Shown here piece after piece: positions 18,281 to 26,790 of a stretch of DNA of 64,000 bases (positions are counted from its first letter, which is position 1; each line of letters opens with the position of its first letter). Position numbers and translations under genes: made by a program. Origin of the DNA: SB15 sp964639245 (GTDB taxonomy: Bacteria > Chloroflexota > Anaerolineae > Aggregatilineales > J027); assembly GCA_964639245.1 (NCBI GenBank), contig CAZXCU010000010.1, positions 138,977 to 202,976 of the forward strand, written 5' to 3'. Below the pieces are notes generated by a model. The model did no database searches and was not told the DNA's origin. It saw only the letters and a list, made by a program, of their open reading frames with translations.

Positions 18281-19938
18281 TCGAACGCGCAGCAGGGCGT
18301 GGGTTGCTGCTCATGCCCCTGCTTTTTCTGGCGCTGTTCTTTTTTTATCCGCTTGCCGCGATTCTGGAATTTAGCCTACTGGATGATGGCAGCTTGAATT
18401 TGCGCGTTTTTGAGGAGGTCTTAACCGATTCCTATTACCTCAAAACCCTGTGGTTCACAACATGGCAAGCGGCGGTTTCAACCCTGCTCACTTTAGCCGC
18501 CGCATTTCCAGCAGCGCATGTGTTTGCAAAATATCAATTTTGGGGAAAATCGCTCCTCTTGGCGCTGGCAACGATTCCGTTTGTGCTGCCGACAGTGGTG
18601 GTGGCAACGGCATTTTTAGCCCTGCTTGGCGAGAACAGTACGCTTAATTCATGGCTGATGCAACTTTTCAATCGGGATGAACCACCCATCCAACTGGAAC
18701 GCACCCAAGAAATCATTTTTCTCGCCCATGTGTTTTATAATTATGCGATTGCCCTGCGAATTATCAGCAGTTTTTGGGGTAGCCAGAACCAGCGGATTCA
18801 AGAAGCTGCTCGCATGTTGGGCGCAAATCGGCTGACCATCTTTTATAGAATCACCTTGCCCTTGCTCATGCCGGCTGTGACCGCCGCCGCCGCGCTGGTA
18901 TTCATGTTCTGTTTTACCAGTTTCGGGGTGGTGCGAATTTTGGGTGGGTTGCGCTATGCCACGCTGGAAGTTGAAATTCATTATCAGGCCACAGCCATTT
19001 TTGATTTACCCACAGCGGCGGCTTTGTCGCTGATTCAACTCGTGGCGACTTTAAGCATGATGGTCATTTACACGGGGTTTCAGCGAACACGCCCGCTACA
19101 ATTACAATCTGCCAGACAAACCGCCCGCCCGCCACGCACCCCCTCTGAAAAAATCTGGGTCATGTTCAATCTGCTGGTGATGGCAGTCCTCATTTTTGCG
19201 CCTATTTTCGCGCTGGTTGAACGCTCCTTGACGCTGGGAGAAGATGATTTCACCACCCATTATTATGAACAACTGAATGAAAATCCGCGTCGTTCCCTGT
19301 TTGTTGTTCCCCCCACCACGGCTATCCAAAATTCGCTGGAATATGCAGGGCTGGCAACCGTGTTTTCGGTAGTTCTAGGGACATTGGCAGCCTATTTGTT
19401 AAATCAAAAAGGGTGGTTTTCGCGCTGGCTGGATCCTATTTTTATGCTCCCCTTAGCAGCGAGTGCGGTTACATTGGGGTTTGGCTTTATCATTGGTTTA
19501 GACACCCCCCCGCTTGATTTACGCAGTTCCTATTGGCTTGTCCCGATTGCTCACACATTGGTAGCGATGCCATTTGTTGTGCGAAGTGTGTTACCCGCAT
19601 TACGAAGCATTAAACCTTCTTTAGGAGAAGCAGCTGCTGTGATGGGGGCAACACGCTGGGTACGCTGGCGAAAAATCGAACTCCCGTTGATTGCGCGGAG
19701 TATTGTGGTCGGGGCAACTTTTGCTTTCACCATCAGCATGGGAGAATTTGGTGCATCGAGTTTTGTTGCCCGTCCGAATAATCCCACGATTCCAATTGTT
19801 ATTTACCGCTTTTTGGGGCAGCCGGGCGAACTTAATTATGGGCAGGCACTGGCAATGAGTGTGATTTTGATGTTGGTTTGTGCGGCGGGATTTATCCTCA
19901 TTGAGCGCTTTAACCGAGCTGTTGCAGGAGGATTTTAA
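18256..19938 (+). CDS. thiP: Thiamine ABC transporter permease
   Basis: A 560-residue permease of the fused FbpB/ThiP type, with about twelve helices in two homologous halves. Each half has an EAA loop: EAARMLGANRLTIFY in the first and EAAAVMGATRWVRW in the second. I use the ATG at 18256; a GTG four codons upstream is the alternative. It overlaps the thiB end by 25 bases and ends in a one-base overlap with thiQ, so translation is probably coupled. Confidence 0.92.
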   Translation: MDRNRFALIERAAGRGLLLMPLLFLALFFFYPLAAILEFSLLDDGSLNLRVFEEVLTDSYYLKTLWFTTWQAAVSTLLTLAAAFPAAHVFAKYQFWGKSLLLALATIPFVLPTVVVATAFLALLGENSTLNSWLMQLFNRDEPPIQLERTQEIIFLAHVFYNYAIALRIISSFWGSQNQRIQEAARMLGANRLTIFYRITLPLLMPAVTAAAALVFMFCFTSFGVVRILGGLRYATLEVEIHYQATAIFDLPTAAALSLIQLVATLSMMVIYTGFQRTRPLQLQSARQTARPPRTPSEKIWVMFNLLVMAVLIFAPIFALVERSLTLGEDDFTTHYYEQLNENPRRSLFVVPPTTAIQNSLEYAGLATVFSVVLGTLAAYLLNQKGWFSRWLDPIFMLPLAASAVTLGFGFIIGLDTPPLDLRSSYWLVPIAHTLVAMPFVVRSVLPALRSIKPSLGEAAAVMGATRWVRWRKIELPLIARSIVVGATFAFTISMGEFGASSFVARPNNPTIPIVIYRFLGQPGELNYGQALAMSVILMLVCAAGFILIERFNRAVAGGF

Positions 19939-20960
19939 TGCTTCGTGCGGAGAAGATTTCCAAGCAATTTGAGTCATCACCTGTATTAAAAAGTGTTTCC
20001 CTTGAAATTCCGCAGGGGGAAATCGTCTGCCTCTTGGGGCCAAGCGGGTGTGGCAAAACCACCCTACTGAGGATTATTGCTGGCCTTGAAACAATGGATT
20101 CAGGTGAAATTTTACTCAACGGTAAAGTGCTGAACCATGTACCGGCTCATCAGCGCGATTTTGGCCTCATGTTTCAAGATTTCGCGCTGTTTCCCCATTT
20201 GAATGTGGAAAAAAATGTCGCGTTTGGCTTGCAAATGCAAAAACTTTCGTCTTCCGCTATGCGACAACGGGTGGATGAAGTCTTGGCTTTGGTGGGTCTG
20301 TCCGATTTTAAGAAACGCCCTGTCTCAGAACTTTCCGGTGGGGAGCAGCAGCGCGTTGCTTTGGCGCGGAGTCTCGCCCCGCGTCCCCGCGTATTGATGC
20401 TGGATGAACCATTAGGGTCATTGGATGCCGTTTTGCGTGAACGCTTGGCGATTGAACTGCGGGATATTTTAAAAACAGCCGACATGACCGCGATTTATGT
20501 GACGCATGACCGCCAAGAAGCCTTTGCCATCGCAGACCGTATCGCTGTGATGAACACGGGAAAAATTGAACAAGTTGCCCCACCCGAAAAAATTTACCTG
20601 TCTCCTGAAAGCGTTTTTGTGGCGCTTTTTTTAGGATTGGACAATCTGCTGAAAATAGAAAATCTCAGCAAAAATGGGGAGAAGTTTATTGCACAAACGG
20701 CACTTGGCGATTTCATGGTTGACCGTTCTGCTACTCATCTGTTGCTGCATCCGGCTTATGCTGAAATCGGAGAATTTTCGGATGGGATTCCCGTCAAGGT
20801 CGTGAAAAAGGTGTTTCAGGGCAGCCAGTATGAAGTGACCCTGCAACATCCAAGCGGTGTTTTGCTAAAGCTAGCTATACCAATAAGTACAGCAGAAAGT
20901 TTAGATTTAGCTGGGATGGTAGCAATTCATTTTAGGAATAATGGGATGATTACTTTATAA
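19938..20960 (+). CDS. thiQ: Thiamine ABC transporter ATP-binding protein
   Basis: 340 residues: Walker A GPSGCGKTT (34-42), signature LSGGEQQ (132-138), Walker B VLMLDEP (152-158), and a C-terminal TOBE-like extension (about 235-340), longer than E. coli ThiQ. AGGAGG precedes the ATG, which overlaps the thiP stop. The last 30 or so codons are noticeably AT-rich compared with the rest, and the stop overlaps the convergent methyltransferase stop by 6 bases. It energises thiamine uptake. Confidence 0.92.
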   Translation: MLRAEKISKQFESSPVLKSVSLEIPQGEIVCLLGPSGCGKTTLLRIIAGLETMDSGEILLNGKVLNHVPAHQRDFGLMFQDFALFPHLNVEKNVAFGLQMQKLSSSAMRQRVDEVLALVGLSDFKKRPVSELSGGEQQRVALARSLAPRPRVLMLDEPLGSLDAVLRERLAIELRDILKTADMTAIYVTHDRQEAFAIADRIAVMNTGKIEQVAPPEKIYLSPESVFVALFLGLDNLLKIENLSKNGEKFIAQTALGDFMVDRSATHLLLHPAYAEIGEFSDGIPVKVVKKVFQGSQYEVTLQHPSGVLLKLAIPISTAESLDLAGMVAIHFRNNGMITL

Positions 20961-21899
20961 CAATTCAAGTTGAATGAAGGGGTCAATTTTAGTCATATTA
21001 CGCTCCCTATTCTGATTTTGATATTCAAGAATACTACGGGCAACAAATTCTGCTAATTTGACAGGAACAGCATTGCCTATCATTTGCTCTAAATCTGTTT
21101 TCGAACCTTCAAATATAAAATCGTGAGGGAAGGTTTGAAGATAGCTTCTTTCCACAGTAGTTAGGGGTCTTAAGGTTGATAAATTCTTAGTTGCATCATT
21201 GGGATGCTGTTTGTATGTAGAAGGGATAGGCCGATTAACACCTCTTACAGTTGGGCTTGGCTCATAAATACTAAAAATAGCACGGCGTTGATAACTTCTG
21301 GGATGGCGATAATAATATTCTATCCCTAAACTATTTCCTAAATAATCAAAAATAGTCATTGGTTCTTGAGCCATATTTTTCGAGTAATATGGCAAAAGCG
21401 CATTATCTTTACCCCCTATTTCTCCTACCAGAAAAAATCTTTTTCTATTTTGCGGTACACCACACAAACTAGCATTTAAGATTACTTCTGAAAGGCCATA
21501 CCTACTTTCCTTAAATAATTCTTTAGCAATTTGGAGACTTTGGCTTTTTTGGATAAGGTCTACATTTTCCATGACAAACCAGTGAGGATGAACATGCGTA
21601 ACAATTTGAGCAAAAGAAATTGTTAAATCTGCACGTCCTAAATTTTCATCTCTTTTGCCAGCACTAGAAAAGTCTTGGCAAGGAGGCCCACCAATAATCA
21701 CATCTGGTCTATAATTAGCAAAAAAACTGTAATCCTGAATATTCTTTAAATCTATATTATGAATCGGGTGCTTGAAATTTTTGCGATATGTCTCAATCGC
21801 AGCTTGCCAATTGTCAAAGGCTGCGGCTACCTCAAAGCCAGCATTCTGAAAACCCAGACTTAAGCCTCCACATCCAGCGAATAAATCAATTGTTCGCAT
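20955..21899 (-). CDS. DNA (cytosine-5) methyltransferase of a type II R-M system
   Basis: 314 residues with the ordered C5-MTase motifs: I DLFAGCGGLSLGF (5-17), IV GPPCQDFSS with catalytic Cys74, VI ENV (111-113), VIII QNRKRFF, and X IGNAVPVKLAEFVARSI near the C-terminus. The target-recognition region lies about residues 180-260. It starts 9 bases after the HindVP-like nuclease stop, so the two form one operon. The gene is AT-rich compared with its neighbours, which points to horizontal acquisition. It should protect the host at the cognate site. Confidence 0.93.
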   Translation of the reverse strand: MRTIDLFAGCGGLSLGFQNAGFEVAAAFDNWQAAIETYRKNFKHPIHNIDLKNIQDYSFFANYRPDVIIGGPPCQDFSSAGKRDENLGRADLTISFAQIVTHVHPHWFVMENVDLIQKSQSLQIAKELFKESRYGLSEVILNASLCGVPQNRKRFFLVGEIGGKDNALLPYYSKNMAQEPMTIFDYLGNSLGIEYYYRHPRSYQRRAIFSIYEPSPTVRGVNRPIPSTYKQHPNDATKNLSTLRPLTTVERSYLQTFPHDFIFEGSKTDLEQMIGNAVPVKLAEFVARSILEYQNQNRERNMTKIDPFIQLELL

Positions 21900-21908
21900 T
21901 GTATTTCT

Positions 21909-22973
21909 CTATTCAAACAATTCAGGTGTATTAAGTATAGCAGCATCTAGCCGTCGTTCTGGGCTAAGAAACAATTCGCCACCCCCTAAAATGATATTTT
22001 TTGTCTCATCGCGTTTTATTCTTGGCTTCAATAACTCAGGAGATACCATGAGCATATGTGTAACAATTCCATTGACCGCAAAGGCTTTGTCGTTTCGGGT
22101 ATTAAATGACATTCCGTCAATAATTTTGCGATGATCAATACGGCCTTCCAGTGTAAAATCATGAATCATTCTGGTAAGCCAAGCAATAGAGCGTGCGCCT
22201 CTTGAAACGGTATTTCTAATCAGGTTTGCTTCCCGAAAAAATAATCTAGTAAAGGCAAAGTTACTCCACACGAAAATATCAAAAGCGTCTGTATGTAACG
22301 TTAATTTTTTCCCCTCTGTTTTCCAAATAGGTTGCATTACTAAGGGATGTTGAAGATGCAAATTAGCCACCATAAATTCATCTAAGATTTGTGCCATTCG
22401 TGGTATTAACGGCGAAACTTCGGCTATATCTGTCCAATCTGAAATGGTAGGTAATTCATGAAGGAGTGTAGAAAGTTGAGAAGGACTAGCCCTAAAGCTA
22501 GAAACAATACTTAAAGCTAAGTAAACAATCGTATCTGGTCTTACTACGATTTCACAACCATAATTTGACTCAGGTAAATGAAAAGTCGAATTATCAGGAA
22601 TGGCAGTGAGCTTAATTTCTAACCCGCTTTTACATATTCCTGTCTGTTCATCTATTACTACTAAATCTGCACGCGGGAGATTATTCACTACTAAAGGTTG
22701 AAGTGGTACGAAGTCACTCTCAAAAGAATAATAAGTGTTAGAGTTTGAGGGAGAGATACCAAAAATGTATTCAACAGATAAATAACTTGTTGTCAGTTTG
22801 TTCTTTTTATTAAGGGTAAAATAAACAGGAGCTACATTTTTAGATTCCATATAACAGGCAAGTGCTGTAGGAAAAGCATTATTGAAAATGTTTTTGCCCC
22901 AGCTTTGTGGATTTCTAAAATCTCGGTTTGATTTAATTAAACCAAAAAGGCTTGGCTGTTGAGAGGGTAGCAT
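21909..22973 (-). CDS. HindVP-type type II restriction endonuclease
   Basis: 354 residues resembling the HindVP restriction family: N-terminal PSLFGLIKSNRDF followed by WGKNIFNNAFPTALACYM. A PD-(D/E)XK site is visible as Asp103 (RADLVVI) and Glu119-Ile-Lys121. I place the start at the ATG at 22973. The open frame continues upstream, but that part is only translation of the tRNA-Val gene. The family founder cuts GRCGYC, but specificity here is untested. Paired with the C5 methyltransferase downstream. Confidence 0.82.
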   Translation of the reverse strand: MLPSQQPSLFGLIKSNRDFRNPQSWGKNIFNNAFPTALACYMESKNVAPVYFTLNKKNKLTTSYLSVEYIFGISPSNSNTYYSFESDFVPLQPLVVNNLPRADLVVIDEQTGICKSGLEIKLTAIPDNSTFHLPESNYGCEIVVRPDTIVYLALSIVSSFRASPSQLSTLLHELPTISDWTDIAEVSPLIPRMAQILDEFMVANLHLQHPLVMQPIWKTEGKKLTLHTDAFDIFVWSNFAFTRLFFREANLIRNTVSRGARSIAWLTRMIHDFTLEGRIDHRKIIDGMSFNTRNDKAFAVNGIVTHMLMVSPELLKPRIKRDETKNIILGGGELFLSPERRLDAAILNTPELFE

Positions 22974-23002
22974 AAGTGGGATTTTTTGTGAAATTATTAA
23001 AA

Positions 23003-23076
23003 TGGGACTGACAGGACTCGAACCTGTGACCTTTCGGATGTGAACCGAACGCTCTAACCAACTGAGCCACAATCCC
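23003..23076 (-). tRNA. tRNA-Val (anticodon CAC)
   Basis: The complementary strand folds into a full cloverleaf: acceptor GGGATTG/CAGTCCC, D-arm GCTC/GAGC, anticodon stem TTCGG/CCGAA with loop TTCACAT (anticodon CAC), 5-base variable loop, and T-arm ACAGG-TTCGAGT-CCTGT. 74 nt, with no encoded CCA. The restriction-modification genes lie immediately 3' of it, the usual side for elements that use tRNA genes as landing sites. Confidence 0.93.
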
Positions 23077-23125
23077 GTTTTGAAGGTGAAAAACATTTTA
23101 ACAGGCAGGCGCGTGGCTGACAAGA

Positions 23126-23524
23126 CTAAATCTCGCCACCGCGTTCCTCTTTTTCAATGTAATCCATATACACCAGCACCGCTACCCACACACCTTTAAT
23201 CGGTCTATGAAACAGGGTGGCAACCAAGAATGTCGCAGGAATCCCGGCAATCATGATGACGGCTAAAGGAATTTCGGTCACGACCAGCAGGAGAAGGGCA
23301 ACCAAAACAGTGAGGGTACTGGTCGCCACCACATTGATATAGGCTGCACCCGTAAAATCACCCACCATGCGCTCAAAAGGAATGGCACAGTGGGGGCATT
23401 GGTCATGGAGAGCGTACACACCGCGAAAAATCCTCGCCTTGCCACAATTCGGGCATACACCAAAAAAACCGCGTAGGCCCATTAACACGGGATTGGTGGT
23501 TAAAAATATCGGTGAATCAGCCAT
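23126..23524 (-). CDS. DUF983 family membrane protein
   Basis: 132 residues: an N-terminal zinc ribbon (CPNCGK near residue 24 and CPHC near residue 43), the GDFTGAAYINV segment typical of DUF983, then two hydrophobic helices (about 68-84 and 86-104). Membrane location is clear; the function of DUF983 proteins is not established, although some lie near cytochrome oxidase genes. Its start overlaps the end of the upstream HAD gene by 25 bases, indicating co-transcription. Confidence 0.8.
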   Translation of the reverse strand: MADSPIFLTTNPVLMGLRGFFGVCPNCGKARIFRGVYALHDQCPHCAIPFERMVGDFTGAAYINVVATSTLTVLVALLLLVVTEIPLAVIMIAGIPATFLVATLFHRPIKGVWVAVLVYMDYIEKEERGGEI

Positions 23525-24273
23525 GCAACTCCATCCTCATCAATACTGGGAGCAACGGTTTCGGTCACTGCCAGAAGTTCTGGCACGGCATTTCCCATTG
23601 CTACCCCCAACCCTAATGCCTGAAATAAGGCCACATCATTTTCACCATCCCCTACCCCGATCACCGTGGCAGGGTCAAGCTGGTGATATTCGCACCACCA
23701 CAACGCCCCCGTGCCTTTGCCGATGCCCGGCGCAACTCCATCGGCAAAAAATCCACCGCGTCCATGTCGTCCGCGTTGCTTGCAGAGGGAGACATCGGTA
23801 CGGCTTTCAACTTCTTTCCAGCCATCCTCGTCTAAATGCCCGATGTAAAATGCCGGAACGTTCCAATCGGACAATTGACTTAAGGGTTGGACGTGCAAGC
23901 CCCGTCGGAATCTTTCGTCCTCTACCGCCAACGCATTCCCGTACAAATCATCTTTTTTGAGGACAATCATTCCTCCGAGTGACTCAATCTGGCGCACCAC
24001 CTCCTGCATAATTTCCGCAGGAATCAGCGACTCCCGCAAGACGTTTCCGTCAGAATCCACCAGTTGAGCGCCCGCGCACACCACATGCACCCCCTTGAGT
24101 CCCTGTGCGTGAACATAGGGATGAATGAACGAATAGGCACGTCCGGTACAAAATCCAAACGGAATGCCCTTATCTTTCAGCAAATAGAGGGCATGGCTTA
24201 CCTTGTCCGAAATGGTATTGTGGAGCGAACTCACAGTTCCGTCGTAATCACTCAGCAATCCACGATATTGCAT
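23500..24273 (-). CDS. Cof-type HAD hydrolase
   Basis: 257 residues of the HAD IIB (Cof) subfamily. Motif I is DYDGT (9-13), motif II lies in FCTGRA, and motif IV is GDGENDVALF (about 213). A large C2-type cap domain occupies the middle. Such enzymes dephosphorylate sugar phosphates or cofactor precursors; the substrate cannot be read from sequence. Its ATG directly follows the stop of the SNase-LTD lipoprotein gene and it overlaps the DUF983 gene, giving a three-gene operon. Confidence 0.85.
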   Translation of the reverse strand: MQYRGLLSDYDGTVSSLHNTISDKVSHALYLLKDKGIPFGFCTGRAYSFIHPYVHAQGLKGVHVVCAGAQLVDSDGNVLRESLIPAEIMQEVVRQIESLGGMIVLKKDDLYGNALAVEDERFRRGLHVQPLSQLSDWNVPAFYIGHLDEDGWKEVESRTDVSLCKQRGRHGRGGFFADGVAPGIGKGTGALWWCEYHQLDPATVIGVGDGENDVALFQALGLGVAMGNAVPELLAVTETVAPSIDEDGVAWLIHRYF

Positions 24274-25137
24274 CTAATTCCCCACCACTACTTGTCTTGC
24301 AACCAGCAATCCTTGCGGGTCATTGATATACACTGTGTCGCCAGAATTGTTCCATACGGGCGATTGGGAACACCAATACACTCTTGAAGGCGGTGTATCG
24401 ACCCCACAACCACTAAAAATCGTAACGCGCTCGTTTGGCTGTAAGATGATATCGCCAAATGTATAGACATTACGGCTGTCATCGCTCACGGTGAAGCCAG
24501 CAATCTCAAGGGGAGCGCTACTCGCATTATAAATCCGTACATATTCCTCGTTGATCCGTTCATCATCCGGGCCGGGTGGGTCATATTGCACAAAATCAAT
24601 GGCTAAACTAGCCTGCCCTGCCTGCCAGATGCCTTTCCCTTCCGCAATCGCTTTTTCAACCGCCTGCGCGAAATACACTTCATATTTCACATTGGGGGGA
24701 AGGGAAAAATCATTGGCATAACCAGCGCGGACAATTTCATAATTCGCTAGCTTATCACCGACCCAGAGATAGGCCAGTGTGCGGTCATATTGGTCGGTTT
24801 CTTCGACATCATATTCAATTCCCACCGTCTGACCTTCGAGCAAGGACTGTGTAAAATTACTGGCATCATCATAATAAGGTTGGTCACGTTCAGGCGTGTT
24901 AATGCCTATCAATCGAATGCGTGTCCCGTCCTCTAAATCCACCGTATCTCCGTCAATCACCTCGTCTACTCTCGATTCAGGGAGGTTAGCAGGGCGGACT
25001 GGCACATTTTCCACTGCCACAAAATCTCCCCCAGTGGAATTGTTATTCGTATCATCCGAAGAATCGCTACCTTCTTCAGTACATGCGGCTGTGACCAGAA
25101 TCAGCACCAAAACATAGATTAAAAAGCGTACTTTCAC
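24274..25137 (-). CDS. Lipoprotein with thermonuclease (SNase) and lamin-tail domains
   Basis: 287 residues: a lipobox (LVTAAC, Cys19) predicting a membrane-anchored exported protein, an acidic Ser/Asn linker, and an SNase domain (about 60-170) retaining the catalytic Arg and Glu of RLIGINTPER and the second Arg of YDRTLAYLW. A C-terminal lamin-tail beta-sandwich (about 180-280) follows, recognisable from EEYVRIYNASSAPLEIAG. It probably degrades extracellular DNA or RNA at the cell surface. First gene of the operon with the HAD and DUF983 genes. Confidence 0.85.
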   Translation of the reverse strand: MKVRFLIYVLVLILVTAACTEEGSDSSDDTNNNSTGGDFVAVENVPVRPANLPESRVDEVIDGDTVDLEDGTRIRLIGINTPERDQPYYDDASNFTQSLLEGQTVGIEYDVEETDQYDRTLAYLWVGDKLANYEIVRAGYANDFSLPPNVKYEVYFAQAVEKAIAEGKGIWQAGQASLAIDFVQYDPPGPDDERINEEYVRIYNASSAPLEIAGFTVSDDSRNVYTFGDIILQPNERVTIFSGCGVDTPPSRVYWCSQSPVWNNSGDTVYINDPQGLLVARQVVVGN

Positions 25138-25209
25138 AGGGCATTCTCCAAACTATTCCTCTAGTCTACATGCTACAATCTGATTTGTGCATTGGCTAAA
25201 GGATTTTTC

Positions 25210-25983
25210 ATGCTCAGGTTTATTCACATCTCAGATACCCACATCGGGCCTACCCCCGATTTTACGCTGCATGGACGGAATACGCTGAACCACACCCGTG
25301 CCTTAGTCCAGCATTTGAACGAAGCGCTACCTTTTGTGCCAGATTTTGTGCTGCATACAGGCGATGTCACCAATTATTTTGAAGATGAGGCGGCACAATT
25401 GGCGGTTGAAACCTTGGGTATGCTTAAATATCCTGTTTATTACGCGGTTGGCAATCACGATGACCCGAATGTGATGCGGCGGTTCTATTTCAATCAAGCG
25501 CCGAGCAGTGAACCCCTTTATTACGATTTTATCCTGCAAGATTTTCATTTTCTGGTGCTGGATTCGCGTGGCAAACCCGACCCGCAAGGCTACCTCAGCG
25601 AAGCACAATTACACTGGTTCACGGAAAAAGCACAAAATTCGCCTGCTCGTTCGCTGGTGGTGGTGGTACATCATTTGCCTTTGCAAACAGGCAACCTCTG
25701 GTACGATAGGGACATGCGAATCATGAATGAACAGGCGTTTTTTGCTGCGCTAAAGCCCTTCCAATTCCGTATACGTGGGGTCTTTTTCGGGCATATCCAC
25801 CGTCCTTACACAGGCTATCGGGAGGGGATTTTATTCAGCGCTGCGCCTTCTGCTGCTTTTCAATTTTATGCGTGGCCAGAGATGGAACGCTCGCAACTGG
25901 ATAACAGCGTTGGCGGGGGATATGCCGTCGTGACGCTAACCCACGAGCAAACCACCGTGGCGCATCATTTTTTATCGAAGTGA
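25210..25983 (+). CDS. Metallophosphoesterase, CpdA/Icc-like
   Basis: 257 residues of the calcineurin-like superfamily with all metal motifs: D-x-H in HISDTHIG, GDVTNYF, GNHDDP, VVHHLPL and GHIHRPY. This set matches the class III cyclic-nucleotide phosphodiesterase/phosphoesterase group. ATG at 25210 is chosen because AGGA lies 7 bases upstream; an upstream TTG gives a longer, unsupported ORF. It is followed at 10 bases by an unknown gene. The physiological substrate is unknown. Confidence 0.85.
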   Translation: MLRFIHISDTHIGPTPDFTLHGRNTLNHTRALVQHLNEALPFVPDFVLHTGDVTNYFEDEAAQLAVETLGMLKYPVYYAVGNHDDPNVMRRFYFNQAPSSEPLYYDFILQDFHFLVLDSRGKPDPQGYLSEAQLHWFTEKAQNSPARSLVVVVHHLPLQTGNLWYDRDMRIMNEQAFFAALKPFQFRIRGVFFGHIHRPYTGYREGILFSAAPSAAFQFYAWPEMERSQLDNSVGGGYAVVTLTHEQTTVAHHFLSK

Positions 25984-25993
25984 GAAAGTTTAT

Positions 25994-26788
25994 ATGGGTG
26001 TAGATTACAGTATCGGGTACGGTTGCGTCCCCAAAGAAAATTTCACCACCAACGGCATCATTCAGCGCTTAAAGGCAGGTGAACGGGCTTTTTCGATCAT
26101 CCAATTTTACCGCCAGAACAATGACCAGCGAGCCGTTGAACATATGGGCGGGGAAATTACCCTCAGCAGCGTGGATGGCGAATCCGAGACGCAGACGGTT
26201 TTAGTGACCGATTTGCAGGCCGAACGCGCCGAACTTGACCCGTTTGCTCATTTTTGCGAAGGCTGTCCGGCAAACCAAGCCAAACGACCCTTTGGCTGCA
26301 TCGGACGGATTAATTATCCAATTTCGCCACAGGTAGAATTATGGATGTTGTATCGCCTACCGGGTGAAGATGAACCCCTACCCTTTTTACTGCTGTCTAA
26401 AGCGGAGGAAATGGGCTTAACTGGCGCAACCGCCCGCCACTTTCGCAACCAAAGCGGGGTCATTTTCGGGACTCCCGAAACGCTGGGACGCGAATTCCCT
26501 GAAATGAAAATCACCACCGACCAGCTTTTTGAACTCATGTTTTTGCTCGGTCATATTCAGCCCAAACGGGCGGTCATGATTCTGATGTACATGGGTGCGA
26601 TTCGGCGCGATATGGAAGCCAATGAACTGATGGCGATGACCCCCGCCCCACCCGATGCGGCGGAACGTTATCCCCTGTTGATTGAACACTCGCCGGACGA
26701 TGATTATTCCATCCGGGATTTTAAACATTTCCTACGGGCCTTGTATGCTGCATGGCTGTTGGATAGAGAACTCATTTTGGATGTGTGA
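25994..26788 (+). CDS. Conserved hypothetical protein with a Cys motif
   Basis: 264 residues, not recognised. A compact cysteine group CEGCPANQAKRPFGC (about residues 88-102) could bind a metal or cluster. There is no signal peptide or membrane helix, and the C-terminal half is helical. It lies between a metallophosphoesterase and a glycosidase-like protein, all on the plus strand with 2-10 base gaps, so they are probably one operon. The function remains open. Confidence 0.65.
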   Translation: MGVDYSIGYGCVPKENFTTNGIIQRLKAGERAFSIIQFYRQNNDQRAVEHMGGEITLSSVDGESETQTVLVTDLQAERAELDPFAHFCEGCPANQAKRPFGCIGRINYPISPQVELWMLYRLPGEDEPLPFLLLSKAEEMGLTGATARHFRNQSGVIFGTPETLGREFPEMKITTDQLFELMFLLGHIQPKRAVMILMYMGAIRRDMEANELMAMTPAPPDAAERYPLLIEHSPDDDYSIRDFKHFLRALYAAWLLDRELILDV

Positions 26789-26790
26789 GC

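Noticed and set aside
22974..23123. N-terminal 50-residue extension of the HindVP-like nuclease ORF
   Set aside because: The extension translates the tRNA-Val gene at 23003-23076 and its flanks. The family N-terminus begins at the ATG at 22973.
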